A stretch of DNA of 18,287 bases. Origin: Sphingomonadales bacterium. GTDB taxonomy: Bacteria > Pseudomonadota > Alphaproteobacteria > Sphingomonadales > Sphingomonadaceae. The notes beneath the pieces were generated by a model, which saw nothing but the letters and a program-made list of their open reading frames with translations, had not been told where the DNA came from and searched no databases. The stretch spans positions 1 to 18,287 of the forward strand of contig JAGWUU010000022.1 of the NCBI GenBank assembly GCA_028868335.1. The letters run 5' to 3'. This document shows positions 7,462 through 14,581 of this stretch, piece after piece (the first letter of the stretch is position 1; the number at the start of each line of letters is the position of its first letter). The position numbers and the translations under genes were made by a program.

Positions 7462-8405
7462 CGGTCCTGTCAGACTATCTTGAGCTCTATCTCGAGCCGC
7501 TCCTGCCCTATCTCGAGAATGAGGCGGTCACCGACATCTACCTCAATCCGCCGCGCGATTTCTGGGTGGAGTATCGCGGGGGCAATGCCGAGAAGATCGA
7601 TTTGCCTCACTGGCAGGAGGAAGATTCGTGGCGGCTGGCGCGGCAGGTCGCTCGCAACTCAGGCAAGGCGATCGGACGGTCCTCGCCCATCCTGTCCGCA
7701 CGATTGCCGGACGGCACCCGGGTCCAGATCGTAACCCCGCCAGCCTGCGAAGGCGGAGTGGCAATGGCATTCAGACGCCATCTGTCAGCCGCACCAGATC
7801 TTGAATCCTATCGCGTCGCGACCGATGGCGCTTCGGACGACGTGCCTCATGTGCCCCAAGGGGACGGAGCAGAAACCCACGCTTATCTTCGCAGGGCAGT
7901 TCAGGACCGAAAAACGATCGTCGTTTCCGGAGGAACTTCCACCGGCAAGACCACCTTGCTCAACTCGCTGATTGCGGAGATCCCGCGTGATGAACGTCTG
8001 GTGGCGATCGAGGATGCGCCTGAGCTTCGCTTGCCGCACGAAAACAAGCTGGGCCTGATCGCCTCACGCGACGATGCCTATGCTTCGGTGTCCGGCCCGA
8101 TACCGCTCCTTGAGGCGACGTTGCGGCTTAGGCCCAGCCGCATCATCCTTGGCGAATTGCGCGGCGCGGAAGCCTTTGCCTTCCTCCGTGCCAGTAACAC
8201 CGGCCATCGCGGGTCCATGACGTCCGTTCACGCCGACAGCCCGGAACAGGCCATCGACCAGATCGCACTGATGACCCAACAGGCCGGCATGGGGCTGCGC
8301 TTCAATGAGGCGCGCGACCTCGCGCGAACGCTCATCGACGTCGTCGTCCAATTGGAGCGCCGCAACGGCACGCGGGCGATTTCGCGCATCGAAGGGTTTC
8401 GCTAG
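7458..8405 (+). CDS. virB11: VirB11 traffic ATPase, T4SS
   Basis: Hexameric traffic ATPase on the cytoplasmic face of the inner membrane that acts with VirB4 in pilus assembly and substrate transfer. The 315-residue protein has an N-terminal domain (about 1-140) and a RecA-like C-terminal domain. Walker A is GGTSTGKT at about 158-165, the Asp box is VAIEDAPEL, Walker B is RIILGELRG with Glu at about 233, and the His box is GHRGSMTSVHA. All key motifs are intact. The GTG at 7458 overlaps the virB10 stop. This is the last gene of the operon: it ends with TAG at 8403-8405 and is followed after 47 bp by the convergent MFS gene. No virD4 coupling protein follows. Confidence 0.95.
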   Translation: MTVLSDYLELYLEPLLPYLENEAVTDIYLNPPRDFWVEYRGGNAEKIDLPHWQEEDSWRLARQVARNSGKAIGRSSPILSARLPDGTRVQIVTPPACEGGVAMAFRRHLSAAPDLESYRVATDGASDDVPHVPQGDGAETHAYLRRAVQDRKTIVVSGGTSTGKTTLLNSLIAEIPRDERLVAIEDAPELRLPHENKLGLIASRDDAYASVSGPIPLLEATLRLRPSRIILGELRGAEAFAFLRASNTGHRGSMTSVHADSPEQAIDQIALMTQQAGMGLRFNEARDLARTLIDVVVQLERRNGTRAISRIEGFR

Positions 8406-8406
8406 C

Positions 8407-8434
8407 GAGACAAGAGCGCTTTGAGTCTTGTGTC
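8407..8434 (+). terminator. Possible terminator hairpin between convergent operons
   Basis: ACAAGA (8410-8415) and TCTTGT (8426-8431) form a perfect 6-bp stem with a 10-nt loop, extended outward by GA/TC (8407-8408, 8433-8434) after one mismatch. It lies two bases after the virB11 stop and just beyond the 3' end of the convergent MFS gene. No clear T-run follows on either strand, so efficient intrinsic termination is doubtful. The position is the main argument. Confidence 0.3.
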
Positions 8435-8452
8435 AGCTCGGCGACTGTCCCT

Positions 8453-9706
8453 TCACGCCTTGGCCTGTTCCCAATCGATCGCCTCGACACGAGGCAGGAT
8501 CAACAGCCACCCGACCAGCCCGACAACATTGATAGCCGCTGCCAGCGCGAACGCCCAGAAATACGAGCCGCCGCCCTTGCCCCCCGCATCGATCAGGATG
8601 CCTGCGAACAGCGTCGCGATGATGCCGGGCAGGTTGCCGATCATGTTCTGCACTCCCACCCACCGCGCGGCGGCGCGCGGCCCGGCCATGATCTGCGGGA
8701 TGATGAAATAGCCCGGCGAGGAAAGCCCGAGAAATATCTGATAGGCGAACAGCGCCGCCAGGCAGACCGGCAGCGGCATGGTCGGAATGGCCAGCATCGC
8801 GAACAGCCCGATCGCGTGGGCAAGCGCCATCGGCACCTTGCACGCCAGCGAGGCGGACCGTCCCGATGCGATCGCGCGGTCAATCGCCCACCCGCCGAAC
8901 AGTGCGGCAACGGCATTGACCAGATAAGCCGCCGACACCACCGAGGCCATTTCCGACAGTGCAAACCCGCGTGCATTTTGAAGGTACATCGGAAGGTAGC
9001 CGAGCACGAAATACCAGTTCCAGTTTCCTGCGAAATGGCCGATCCCCGCTCCCCATAGTCCGCGTTGCCGCAGGATCGCGCGCAGCGGCACCGGCGCAGC
9101 GTCAGCGGACGCGGCATCCGTGGCGCTGTCGAGCACCCGCACGCGGCTCCACGGCAACAGCCACAACAGCGAGAGAGCGCCGAACAGGATGAACACCGGG
9201 CGCCAGTCCCAGACGGCCATCAGCTTTCCGCCGACCAATGTGCCAACGGCCGGCCCCACCAGATAGCCGAAGCCGATAATCCCGTTGGCCAGACCGATCT
9301 TGCGCGCGGGCACGTTGGCGGCGATCAGCTTGGAGCTGGTCGAAAAGGCCACGCTCTCGCCCATCCCCAGCAGCATCCGCAGCACGATCAGGCCGAAAAA
9401 ACCGCTGACGAAGGCCGTCATCAGAGTAGAAATCGACCACAGCAGCGCACCCAGCCCCAGCACCAGCTTGCCGCCCCAGCGATCGGCCAGCGCGCCGCCC
9501 GGCAACTGGCACAGCGTATAAGTCAGGTAGAACGCCGAAAGGAGCGATCCGTATGCGGTCGTGGAAAGGTGCAGATCCTTGCTGATCTGGACCGCGCCGG
9601 TCGCCAGGTTGCCCCGGTCGATATAGTTGATGAACAGCGACAGCGCGATCAGCCCGACCAGGACCATCGGGCCGGTGCGCCTTTGCTTCAACGCGGTGTC
9701 AGTCAC
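8453..9706 (-). CDS. MFS transporter, anion:cation symporter type
   Basis: Inner-membrane major facilitator superfamily permease, probably importing an organic anion by proton symport. The 417-residue protein is the usual size for 12 membrane helices. It carries the NYIDRGNL motif at about 27-34 in the first helix, typical of the anion:cation symporter (ACS) family that takes up phthalate, tartrate, hexuronates and other carboxylates. A 'GGALADRWGGK' loop matches the MFS signature between helices 2 and 3. The start is a GTG at 9706-9704 preceded by AGGAG about 8 nt upstream; the longer open frame reaching 9883 runs into the neighbouring ligase gene. It is the last gene of the minus-strand cluster, 46 bp after the ligase. 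Substrate unknown; context suggests the acid activated by that ligase. Confidence 0.88.
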   Translation of the reverse strand: MTDTALKQRRTGPMVLVGLIALSLFINYIDRGNLATGAVQISKDLHLSTTAYGSLLSAFYLTYTLCQLPGGALADRWGGKLVLGLGALLWSISTLMTAFVSGFFGLIVLRMLLGMGESVAFSTSSKLIAANVPARKIGLANGIIGFGYLVGPAVGTLVGGKLMAVWDWRPVFILFGALSLLWLLPWSRVRVLDSATDAASADAAPVPLRAILRQRGLWGAGIGHFAGNWNWYFVLGYLPMYLQNARGFALSEMASVVSAAYLVNAVAALFGGWAIDRAIASGRSASLACKVPMALAHAIGLFAMLAIPTMPLPVCLAALFAYQIFLGLSSPGYFIIPQIMAGPRAAARWVGVQNMIGNLPGIIATLFAGILIDAGGKGGGSYFWAFALAAAINVVGLVGWLLILPRVEAIDWEQAKA

Positions 9707-9752
9707 GGGCAGCTCTCCTGCTGGGTGCAACGTTTGCAGGGCCTGTCCGGGC

Positions 9753-11816
9753 TCAGGCAAGACGAATGAACGCATCGACCGCGACCGCGCGATCGGAAAA
9801 CACCATGAGTGGATTGACGTCGAGTTCGGCCAGTCGGTCGGCGTGATCGCTGGCAAAGGCTGCCACCGCCATGACCGCGGCAACCACCGCGTCGAGATCG
9901 GCTAGCGCCGCGCCGCGAAAGCCCCGCAGCAAGGGCCAGACCGCGAGGGATTCAAGCGCGGCGACGATCCGCTCGCGCGAGGCTGGGAACAGCACGATCG
10001 CGCTGTCGCGGATCAGTTCCACCAGCACCCCGCCGCTGCCGATCACAAGGTAGAGGCCGAACACCGGATCGCGGGCGACTCCGACGATCAGCTCCGCCAG
10101 AGGGGCGGGCAGCATTTCCTCGACCAGCACCCGGTCGATCACCAGTTTCGGGTGCGACAGCGCGAAGCGCGCGACCATCGCGTCTGCGGCCGTCTGGACC
10201 GCCTCGGCGCCCTTGAGGTTGAGCACCACGCCGCCGACGTCGCTCTTGTGCGCGATGGCCTCGTGGACGACCTTCAGCACGCAGGGTCCCGCAATGCCCT
10301 CCGCCGCGCGCCTCGCCGCGCTGGGCACCACCACCTTACCGCGGGCAACGTCCAGCCCATAGCCCGCCAGCAATGCCTTGGAGTCCGCTTCGGCCAGGCT
10401 GCGCGCTGCATCGCCCGGCACGCCGGGAAGCAGCGTGACTTCACCCGCCTGCCGCTGGGCCGAACTGGCTTTAGCTACTGCATAAAGCGCGCGCTCAAGG
10501 CCGTCATAGGCGGCCACGCCGCGCGCCATCAGCCGGGCTTTCACTTCGGCGGGCAGCAAGCCGCCGAATATCGAAGTGACTACCCCCGGCCGTCCCGCCG
10601 CCTCGCACCCAGCGGTGAAGGCATCCAGCATGATGTCGAACTGCGGCCGCTCGCCCGAAGTCTCGGTCGGATAGTCCACCGCCGCCAGCGCTACATCGAC
10701 GTCGGATTGTCCAGCCATCAGCCTTGCGACCGCACTAAGCGGTTCCGCCCGCGCCCAGATCGCGGTGGTGAAGTCGAGCGGGTTGGCGACCGTGGCATAG
10801 GCAGGCAGCAGCGCGGCAAGCGCCTCCCCGGCCGGCATCTCGACGGCAGGCAGACTCAGGCCAAAGCGCGCACAGCCATCGGCGACAAAGCCGGCATCGC
10901 CGCCAGAGCAGACCATCGCGCTCACACGCGGTCCGATCGGCTTGCTGCTCGCCTGGAGCAGCGTCAGCGTGTCGACCAGTTGGGTCGGCGTATCGACGCG
11001 GATCACCCCCAGCTCGGCGAAAAACGCCGAACACAGATCATCCGATCCGGCAAGCGAGCTGGTATGGCTGAGCGCGATCTGCGCGCCCAGTTCGGAACCT
11101 CCACTTTTCAGCGCCACGATTGGCACGCCGAGCAATGCGGCTTTCGCGGCCGCTTTGGCGAAGGCCGCCGGATCGCTGACCGCTTCGAGGTGAAGGCCGA
11201 AGGCCGTCACTCCCGGCTGATCGAGCAGCGCCGCCATGAAGTCGACAACGCCTAGGCTGGCCTGGTTGCCAAGGCTGACCAGATAGGACAGCGGCAGTCC
11301 GGCTTCGAGCATCGAAATGTTGTAGGCGAAATTGCCGCTCTGGGTCAGGATCGCCACGCCGCGCGTCACCCGCTGCCCGCCGAACGCCACCGGCCACAGA
11401 TAGCTCTGGTGCAGGTAATCGAGCATTCCGTAGCAATTGGGGCCGAGCAGCGCCATGTCGCCCGCCGCAGCGACCAGCGCCGCCTGCAGGTCTGCGCGCC
11501 CTGCCTCGGCAAAGCCCGAGGCATAGCAGGCAACCCCGCCCGTCCCGATCGCCGCGAACTGCGCGACATAGTCGACGCTGCTTTCGGCGTTGGTGCCAAG
11601 GAACACCGCATCGGGCGCTTCCGGCAAGTCGGCAGCGCGCGTCACGCAGGGCACCCCGTCAACCTCGCTCTGGCGATCGTTGATCAACCAGGCCTTGCCG
11701 GAAAAGCCCCCCGCCCTGGCGCGCAGCAGGGCCTGTGCCATCGCCCTTCCGCCGACGAAGGCCAGCGAGCGCGCATTCAGAAACCGCGCAAGCCGTCCAG
11801 GGTCGGTGTGCCCCAT
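9753..11816 (-). CDS. NDP-forming acyl-CoA ligase (acetate-CoA ligase family)
   Basis: Activates a carboxylic acid to its CoA thioester with ATP, releasing ADP and phosphate through a phosphohistidine. The 687-residue protein has the single-chain layout of this family. It comprises an N-terminal CoA-binding Rossmann domain (about 10-130, with GPNCYG at 125-130), CoA-ligase domains (about 145-450) with the catalytic histidine in the SHT motif (His251), and a C-terminal ATP-grasp domain (about 465-687). This is not the AMP-forming luciferase-type ligase. Relatives include acetate and propionate ligases and, in Sphingobium SYK-6, the feruloyl-CoA synthetase FerA, so an aromatic acid is possible but not shown. 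The start lies 1 nt after the acyl-CoA dehydrogenase stop, indicating one transcript. Confidence 0.88.
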   Translation of the reverse strand: MGHTDPGRLARFLNARSLAFVGGRAMAQALLRARAGGFSGKAWLINDRQSEVDGVPCVTRAADLPEAPDAVFLGTNAESSVDYVAQFAAIGTGGVACYASGFAEAGRADLQAALVAAAGDMALLGPNCYGMLDYLHQSYLWPVAFGGQRVTRGVAILTQSGNFAYNISMLEAGLPLSYLVSLGNQASLGVVDFMAALLDQPGVTAFGLHLEAVSDPAAFAKAAAKAALLGVPIVALKSGGSELGAQIALSHTSSLAGSDDLCSAFFAELGVIRVDTPTQLVDTLTLLQASSKPIGPRVSAMVCSGGDAGFVADGCARFGLSLPAVEMPAGEALAALLPAYATVANPLDFTTAIWARAEPLSAVARLMAGQSDVDVALAAVDYPTETSGERPQFDIMLDAFTAGCEAAGRPGVVTSIFGGLLPAEVKARLMARGVAAYDGLERALYAVAKASSAQRQAGEVTLLPGVPGDAARSLAEADSKALLAGYGLDVARGKVVVPSAARRAAEGIAGPCVLKVVHEAIAHKSDVGGVVLNLKGAEAVQTAADAMVARFALSHPKLVIDRVLVEEMLPAPLAELIVGVARDPVFGLYLVIGSGGVLVELIRDSAIVLFPASRERIVAALESLAVWPLLRGFRGAALADLDAVVAAVMAVAAFASDHADRLAELDVNPLMVFSDRAVAVDAFIRLA

Positions 11817-11817
11817 C

Positions 11818-12987
11818 TCAACGCGCGCCCAGCAGCGACTTGGCGATGATGTGGCGCTGGATTTCGGAAGTGCCTTCCCAGATCCGCTCGATCCGCGCGT
11901 TGCGCCACAGCCGCTCGACCGGAACCTCGTGCATCAGGCCAAGCCCGCCGAAGATCTGAACGGTATCGTCGACCACATTGCCCAGCACTTCGCTGGCGAA
12001 CAGTTTGGCCATGCCTGCCTCGGCATCGGTCATCACGCCGGCATCCATCTTGCGCGCGGTATCGAGCGTCAGCAGGTTCGCCGCGGCGATGCCGGTTGCC
12101 ATGTCGGCCAGCTTGAACGAGACGCCCTGGTTATCGCCGATGCGCTTGCCGAACTGCACCCGCTCGCCCGCCCATTGCACCGCCATATCCTGCGCGCGCA
12201 TGGCCTGGCCGACGCAGTTTGCGGCAACCATCACCCGGCCCGCCGTCAGCCAGTCGTTGGCCTCGTCCCAGCCTTTGCCCACGGTCCCCAGCACGTTGCG
12301 TTCGTGGACCCGGCAATTGTCGAGAAACAGCGCGGCGGTGTGATAGCCGCGGTTGGCGGTGGCGCCGCGCGCGGGCTGCACTTCCAGTCCGGGAGTATCC
12401 ATGTCGAGCAGGAAGGCGGTCACCTCGTTGCGGCGGCGGCCTTTGTATTCCTGCGTGCCCGTCACCGCGAACAGGATGGTGAAATCGGCCACGTCGGCGT
12501 GACTGATGAAATGCTTGGACCCGGTGATCAGAAAGTCTTCGCCGTCGCGCACCGCGCGGGTCTGGATCGCCGTCGCGTCGGACCCGGCACCGGGTTCGGT
12601 CAGGGCAAAGCAATCGGTCTTTTCGCCCGCGACGCAAGGCAGCAGATAGGTTTCACGCTGGTAATCACCCGTGCAAGCCATGAGGATCTTGGAGGGCCGC
12701 GCGACGTGGACGTGGAGGCCCCATCCAACCTGCGCCAGCTCACGCTCGACCAGAGCCTGCATCAGGTAGTTGAGCCCGCCGCCGCCGACCTCGGCCGGCA
12801 TGTTGAACGCCGCCAGCCCGGCCGCGCGGGACTTGGCGCGGATCTCGTGCGCCAGTTCGGGCGAAACGTGATCGTCACGCTCGACCTGATCCTCGTGCGG
12901 CAGCAGCTCTTCGCGCACGAAGCGCCGCACCGTGTCGACGATCATCAACTGCTCTTCGTCGAGCGCAAAATCGATGCCGTGTCCCAT
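11818..12987 (-). CDS. Acyl-CoA dehydrogenase
   Basis: FAD-dependent flavoenzyme that introduces an alpha,beta double bond into an acyl-CoA and passes electrons to an electron-transfer flavoprotein. The protein is 389 residues, the normal length, with N-terminal, middle and C-terminal ACAD domains. The FAD-binding signature TEPGAGSD lies at about 130-137, and the second signature ends the chain. The WEG motif supplies the expected catalytic glutamate (about residue 371), placed as in short- and medium-chain enzymes. The ATG at 12987 is chosen because ACAD homology starts there; about 97 upstream in-frame residues are Arg/Pro-rich shadow of the crotonase gene. It begins 8 nt after the crotonase stop and ends 1 nt before the ligase. 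Substrate chain type cannot be assigned. Confidence 0.93.
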   Translation of the reverse strand: MGHGIDFALDEEQLMIVDTVRRFVREELLPHEDQVERDDHVSPELAHEIRAKSRAAGLAAFNMPAEVGGGGLNYLMQALVERELAQVGWGLHVHVARPSKILMACTGDYQRETYLLPCVAGEKTDCFALTEPGAGSDATAIQTRAVRDGEDFLITGSKHFISHADVADFTILFAVTGTQEYKGRRRNEVTAFLLDMDTPGLEVQPARGATANRGYHTAALFLDNCRVHERNVLGTVGKGWDEANDWLTAGRVMVAANCVGQAMRAQDMAVQWAGERVQFGKRIGDNQGVSFKLADMATGIAAANLLTLDTARKMDAGVMTDAEAGMAKLFASEVLGNVVDDTVQIFGGLGLMHEVPVERLWRNARIERIWEGTSEIQRHIIAKSLLGAR

Positions 12988-12995
12988 CGTGGTTC

Positions 12996-13772
12996 CTATT
13001 CTCCGGTAAAGTGCGGCGTGCGCGACTCGCGGAACGCCTGGACCGCCTCGGCGGCATCGCGGGTCCGGCCGCAGGCAATTCCGGCGCTCGCCTCGGCCGC
13101 GAGTTGCTGGGTGAAATCGCGCTGCCACGTTTGTTCGAGCAGCGCCTTGGTTGCGGCATAGGCGCGGGTCGGTCCCTGGGCGAAACGCTGGGCAAGTGCG
13201 CGCCCGTGCGCTGCCAGTTCGGCGGCGAGGCAGACTTCGAGCACAAGGCCATGGTGCAGCGCCTTTTTGGCGCCCCAAGCCTCGTCAATAAACAGAAAAG
13301 CCTTGGCCGCCTGCGTGCCGATCAGCCGCGGCAAGTGCCAGCTTGCCCCGGCGTCGGGCGAATAGCCCATCGCAGTATAGCCGGGAAGGAACCGGGCATT
13401 GTCCGCGCAAAGCCGCAGGTCGCAGGCCAGCGCAAGGTCCAGTCCGCCGCCCACCGCCGCACCGTTTATCAGCGCGATGGTTGGCTTGGGCAGGGCGAAC
13501 AGCGCGGTGAAGGCGGCGTGCGCGGCCTCGGTCCAGCCGTAGGTTTCCAGCGCGCCGCGCTCCACCGCATCAGCCCATTCGGCAACATCCGCGCCGCTGC
13601 AAAAACCCTTGCCAGCCCCGGTGATAGTGACCACCCGCACGGCGTCGTTCACTGCCGCTTCGCGAATGATTTCAAGCAGTCGGTGTAGCGTCGGCACGGC
13701 CAGCGCGTTCTTCGTTTCCGGGCGGTTGAGCGTCAAGGACAGGACGCCATCAGACAGGTCGGTATCGATCAT
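12996..13772 (-). CDS. Crotonase-fold enoyl-CoA hydratase/isomerase
   Basis: Member of the crotonase superfamily acting on a CoA thioester, probably hydrating or isomerising the enoyl-CoA made by the adjacent dehydrogenase. The 258-residue protein has the oxyanion-hole motifs FCSGAD (about 57-62) and GAAVGGG (about 104-110). By alignment with rat enoyl-CoA hydratase, the positions of the two catalytic glutamates (E144, E164) carry Asp112 and Tyr132. An Asp140 in 'SPDAG' aligns with the PD motif of PaaG-type isomerases. Classical hydratase chemistry is therefore uncertain, and isomerase or another crotonase reaction is possible. A TGGAGG ribosome-binding site precedes the ATG. Three bases separate it from the quinone reductase gene upstream and 8 nt from the acyl-CoA dehydrogenase downstream. 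Confidence 0.88.
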   Translation of the reverse strand: MIDTDLSDGVLSLTLNRPETKNALAVPTLHRLLEIIREAAVNDAVRVVTITGAGKGFCSGADVAEWADAVERGALETYGWTEAAHAAFTALFALPKPTIALINGAAVGGGLDLALACDLRLCADNARFLPGYTAMGYSPDAGASWHLPRLIGTQAAKAFLFIDEAWGAKKALHHGLVLEVCLAAELAAHGRALAQRFAQGPTRAYAATKALLEQTWQRDFTQQLAAEASAGIACGRTRDAAEAVQAFRESRTPHFTGE

Positions 13773-13775
13773 CGC

Positions 13776-14498
13776 TCAATCCTCCACCGGAATTCGGGTT
13801 CGCGGACGCAGGTTCTCGTCGAAATCCGCCATCCGGGAAAAGGTCAACGGCGTCAGCGCATCCACACCTTCGAGATGCGCAGTGTATTCCGCAAGCAAGT
13901 TCTGGCGCGCATTCCGCGTGATATAGGGAACGTGCCAAGCGATGAACGGCGGCAGCACTTCATACCCGACATAGGCGAGGGTGCAGCGCTGAATCGGGCT
14001 GAGCAGCGGCGCGATCTCGCCGTGGATGCCGTCGGCGGCGAACATGTGCTCGCGTCCTCCCAGAGAGAGCGCCAGCATCGCCTGCTTCCCAACCATGCCG
14101 CCGCGATCATAGAAACGCATCCCGCCGTAGCACAGGCCGGATACCAGCACGCGGTCGATCCAGCCCTTCAGAATGGCCGGAACGCTGCACCACCACAGCG
14201 GGAAATTGAGTACGAGCAGGTCGGCCCATTGCAGCTTCTCGATCTCGGCAGAGATATCGGGAGCGAGCGATCCACTGGCCTGGTTGTACCGCTGTTCGAT
14301 TGCATAGTTCAGGTAATCAGGGTTGCCGCGCTCGCCGAAGTCCGCCGCGCTGCCGACCGGGTTGAACTCCATCGCATAAAGGTCCGAACGTCGCACCACA
14401 TGGCCCGCAGCCGTCAACACACGCTCGGCATGCCGGGCCATTTCGGCGTTGAACGATTGCGGCTCTGGATGAGCGCTGACGATCAAGACCTTTTTCAT
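13776..14498 (-). CDS. Flavodoxin-fold NAD(P)H dehydrogenase (quinone)
   Basis: NAD(P)H:quinone oxidoreductase of the NQO1/MdaB/KefF flavodoxin-like family, a soluble flavoprotein that reduces quinones or related electrophiles by two electrons. The 240-residue protein begins with a beta strand and the flavin phosphate loop HPEPQSFN (about 10-17). It carries the family signature FPLWWCSVPAILKGWIDRV (about 99-117), followed by Gly/Tyr-rich flavin-contact residues (about 121-130). The ATG at 14498 was chosen because it starts directly at the first strand and has GGGGA just upstream; an ATG at 14516 would add six residues. It lies 3 nt before the crotonase gene, so the two are probably co-transcribed. 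Its role in the pathway is unclear: quinone intermediate reduction or protection from oxidative stress. Confidence 0.88.
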   Translation of the reverse strand: MKKVLIVSAHPEPQSFNAEMARHAERVLTAAGHVVRRSDLYAMEFNPVGSAADFGERGNPDYLNYAIEQRYNQASGSLAPDISAEIEKLQWADLLVLNFPLWWCSVPAILKGWIDRVLVSGLCYGGMRFYDRGGMVGKQAMLALSLGGREHMFAADGIHGEIAPLLSPIQRCTLAYVGYEVLPPFIAWHVPYITRNARQNLLAEYTAHLEGVDALTPLTFSRMADFDENLRPRTRIPVED

Positions 14499-14538
14499 GT
14501 GTCCCCGATTTGCCATGACTCATTTGCCGCCACAGGCC

Positions 14539-14572
14539 ACGGGGATTTCCGCTCGGAAACGAAAATCCCCGT
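14539..14572 (-). terminator. Strong stem-loop after the TonB receptor gene
   Basis: ACGGGGATTT (14539-14548) and AAATCCCCGT (14563-14572) form a perfect 10-bp stem with a 14-nt loop, in the 83-bp gap between the TonB receptor stop and the quinone reductase start. No U-run follows on the minus strand, so it may be a weak terminator, an attenuator or an mRNA-end stabiliser that sets receptor and enzyme levels apart. Function is inferred from position. Confidence 0.5.
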
Positions 14573-14581
14573 CAGCCGCGA

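Noticed and set aside
10152..11255. 367-aa plus-strand open frame opposite the ligase
   Set aside because: Lies wholly antisense to the conserved ligase with typical antisense composition and no motif.
11590..13161. 523-aa plus-strand open frame opposite the ligase and dehydrogenase genes
   Set aside because: Arg/His/Pro-rich shadow of two well-supported minus-strand enzymes in GC-rich DNA; no domain recognised.
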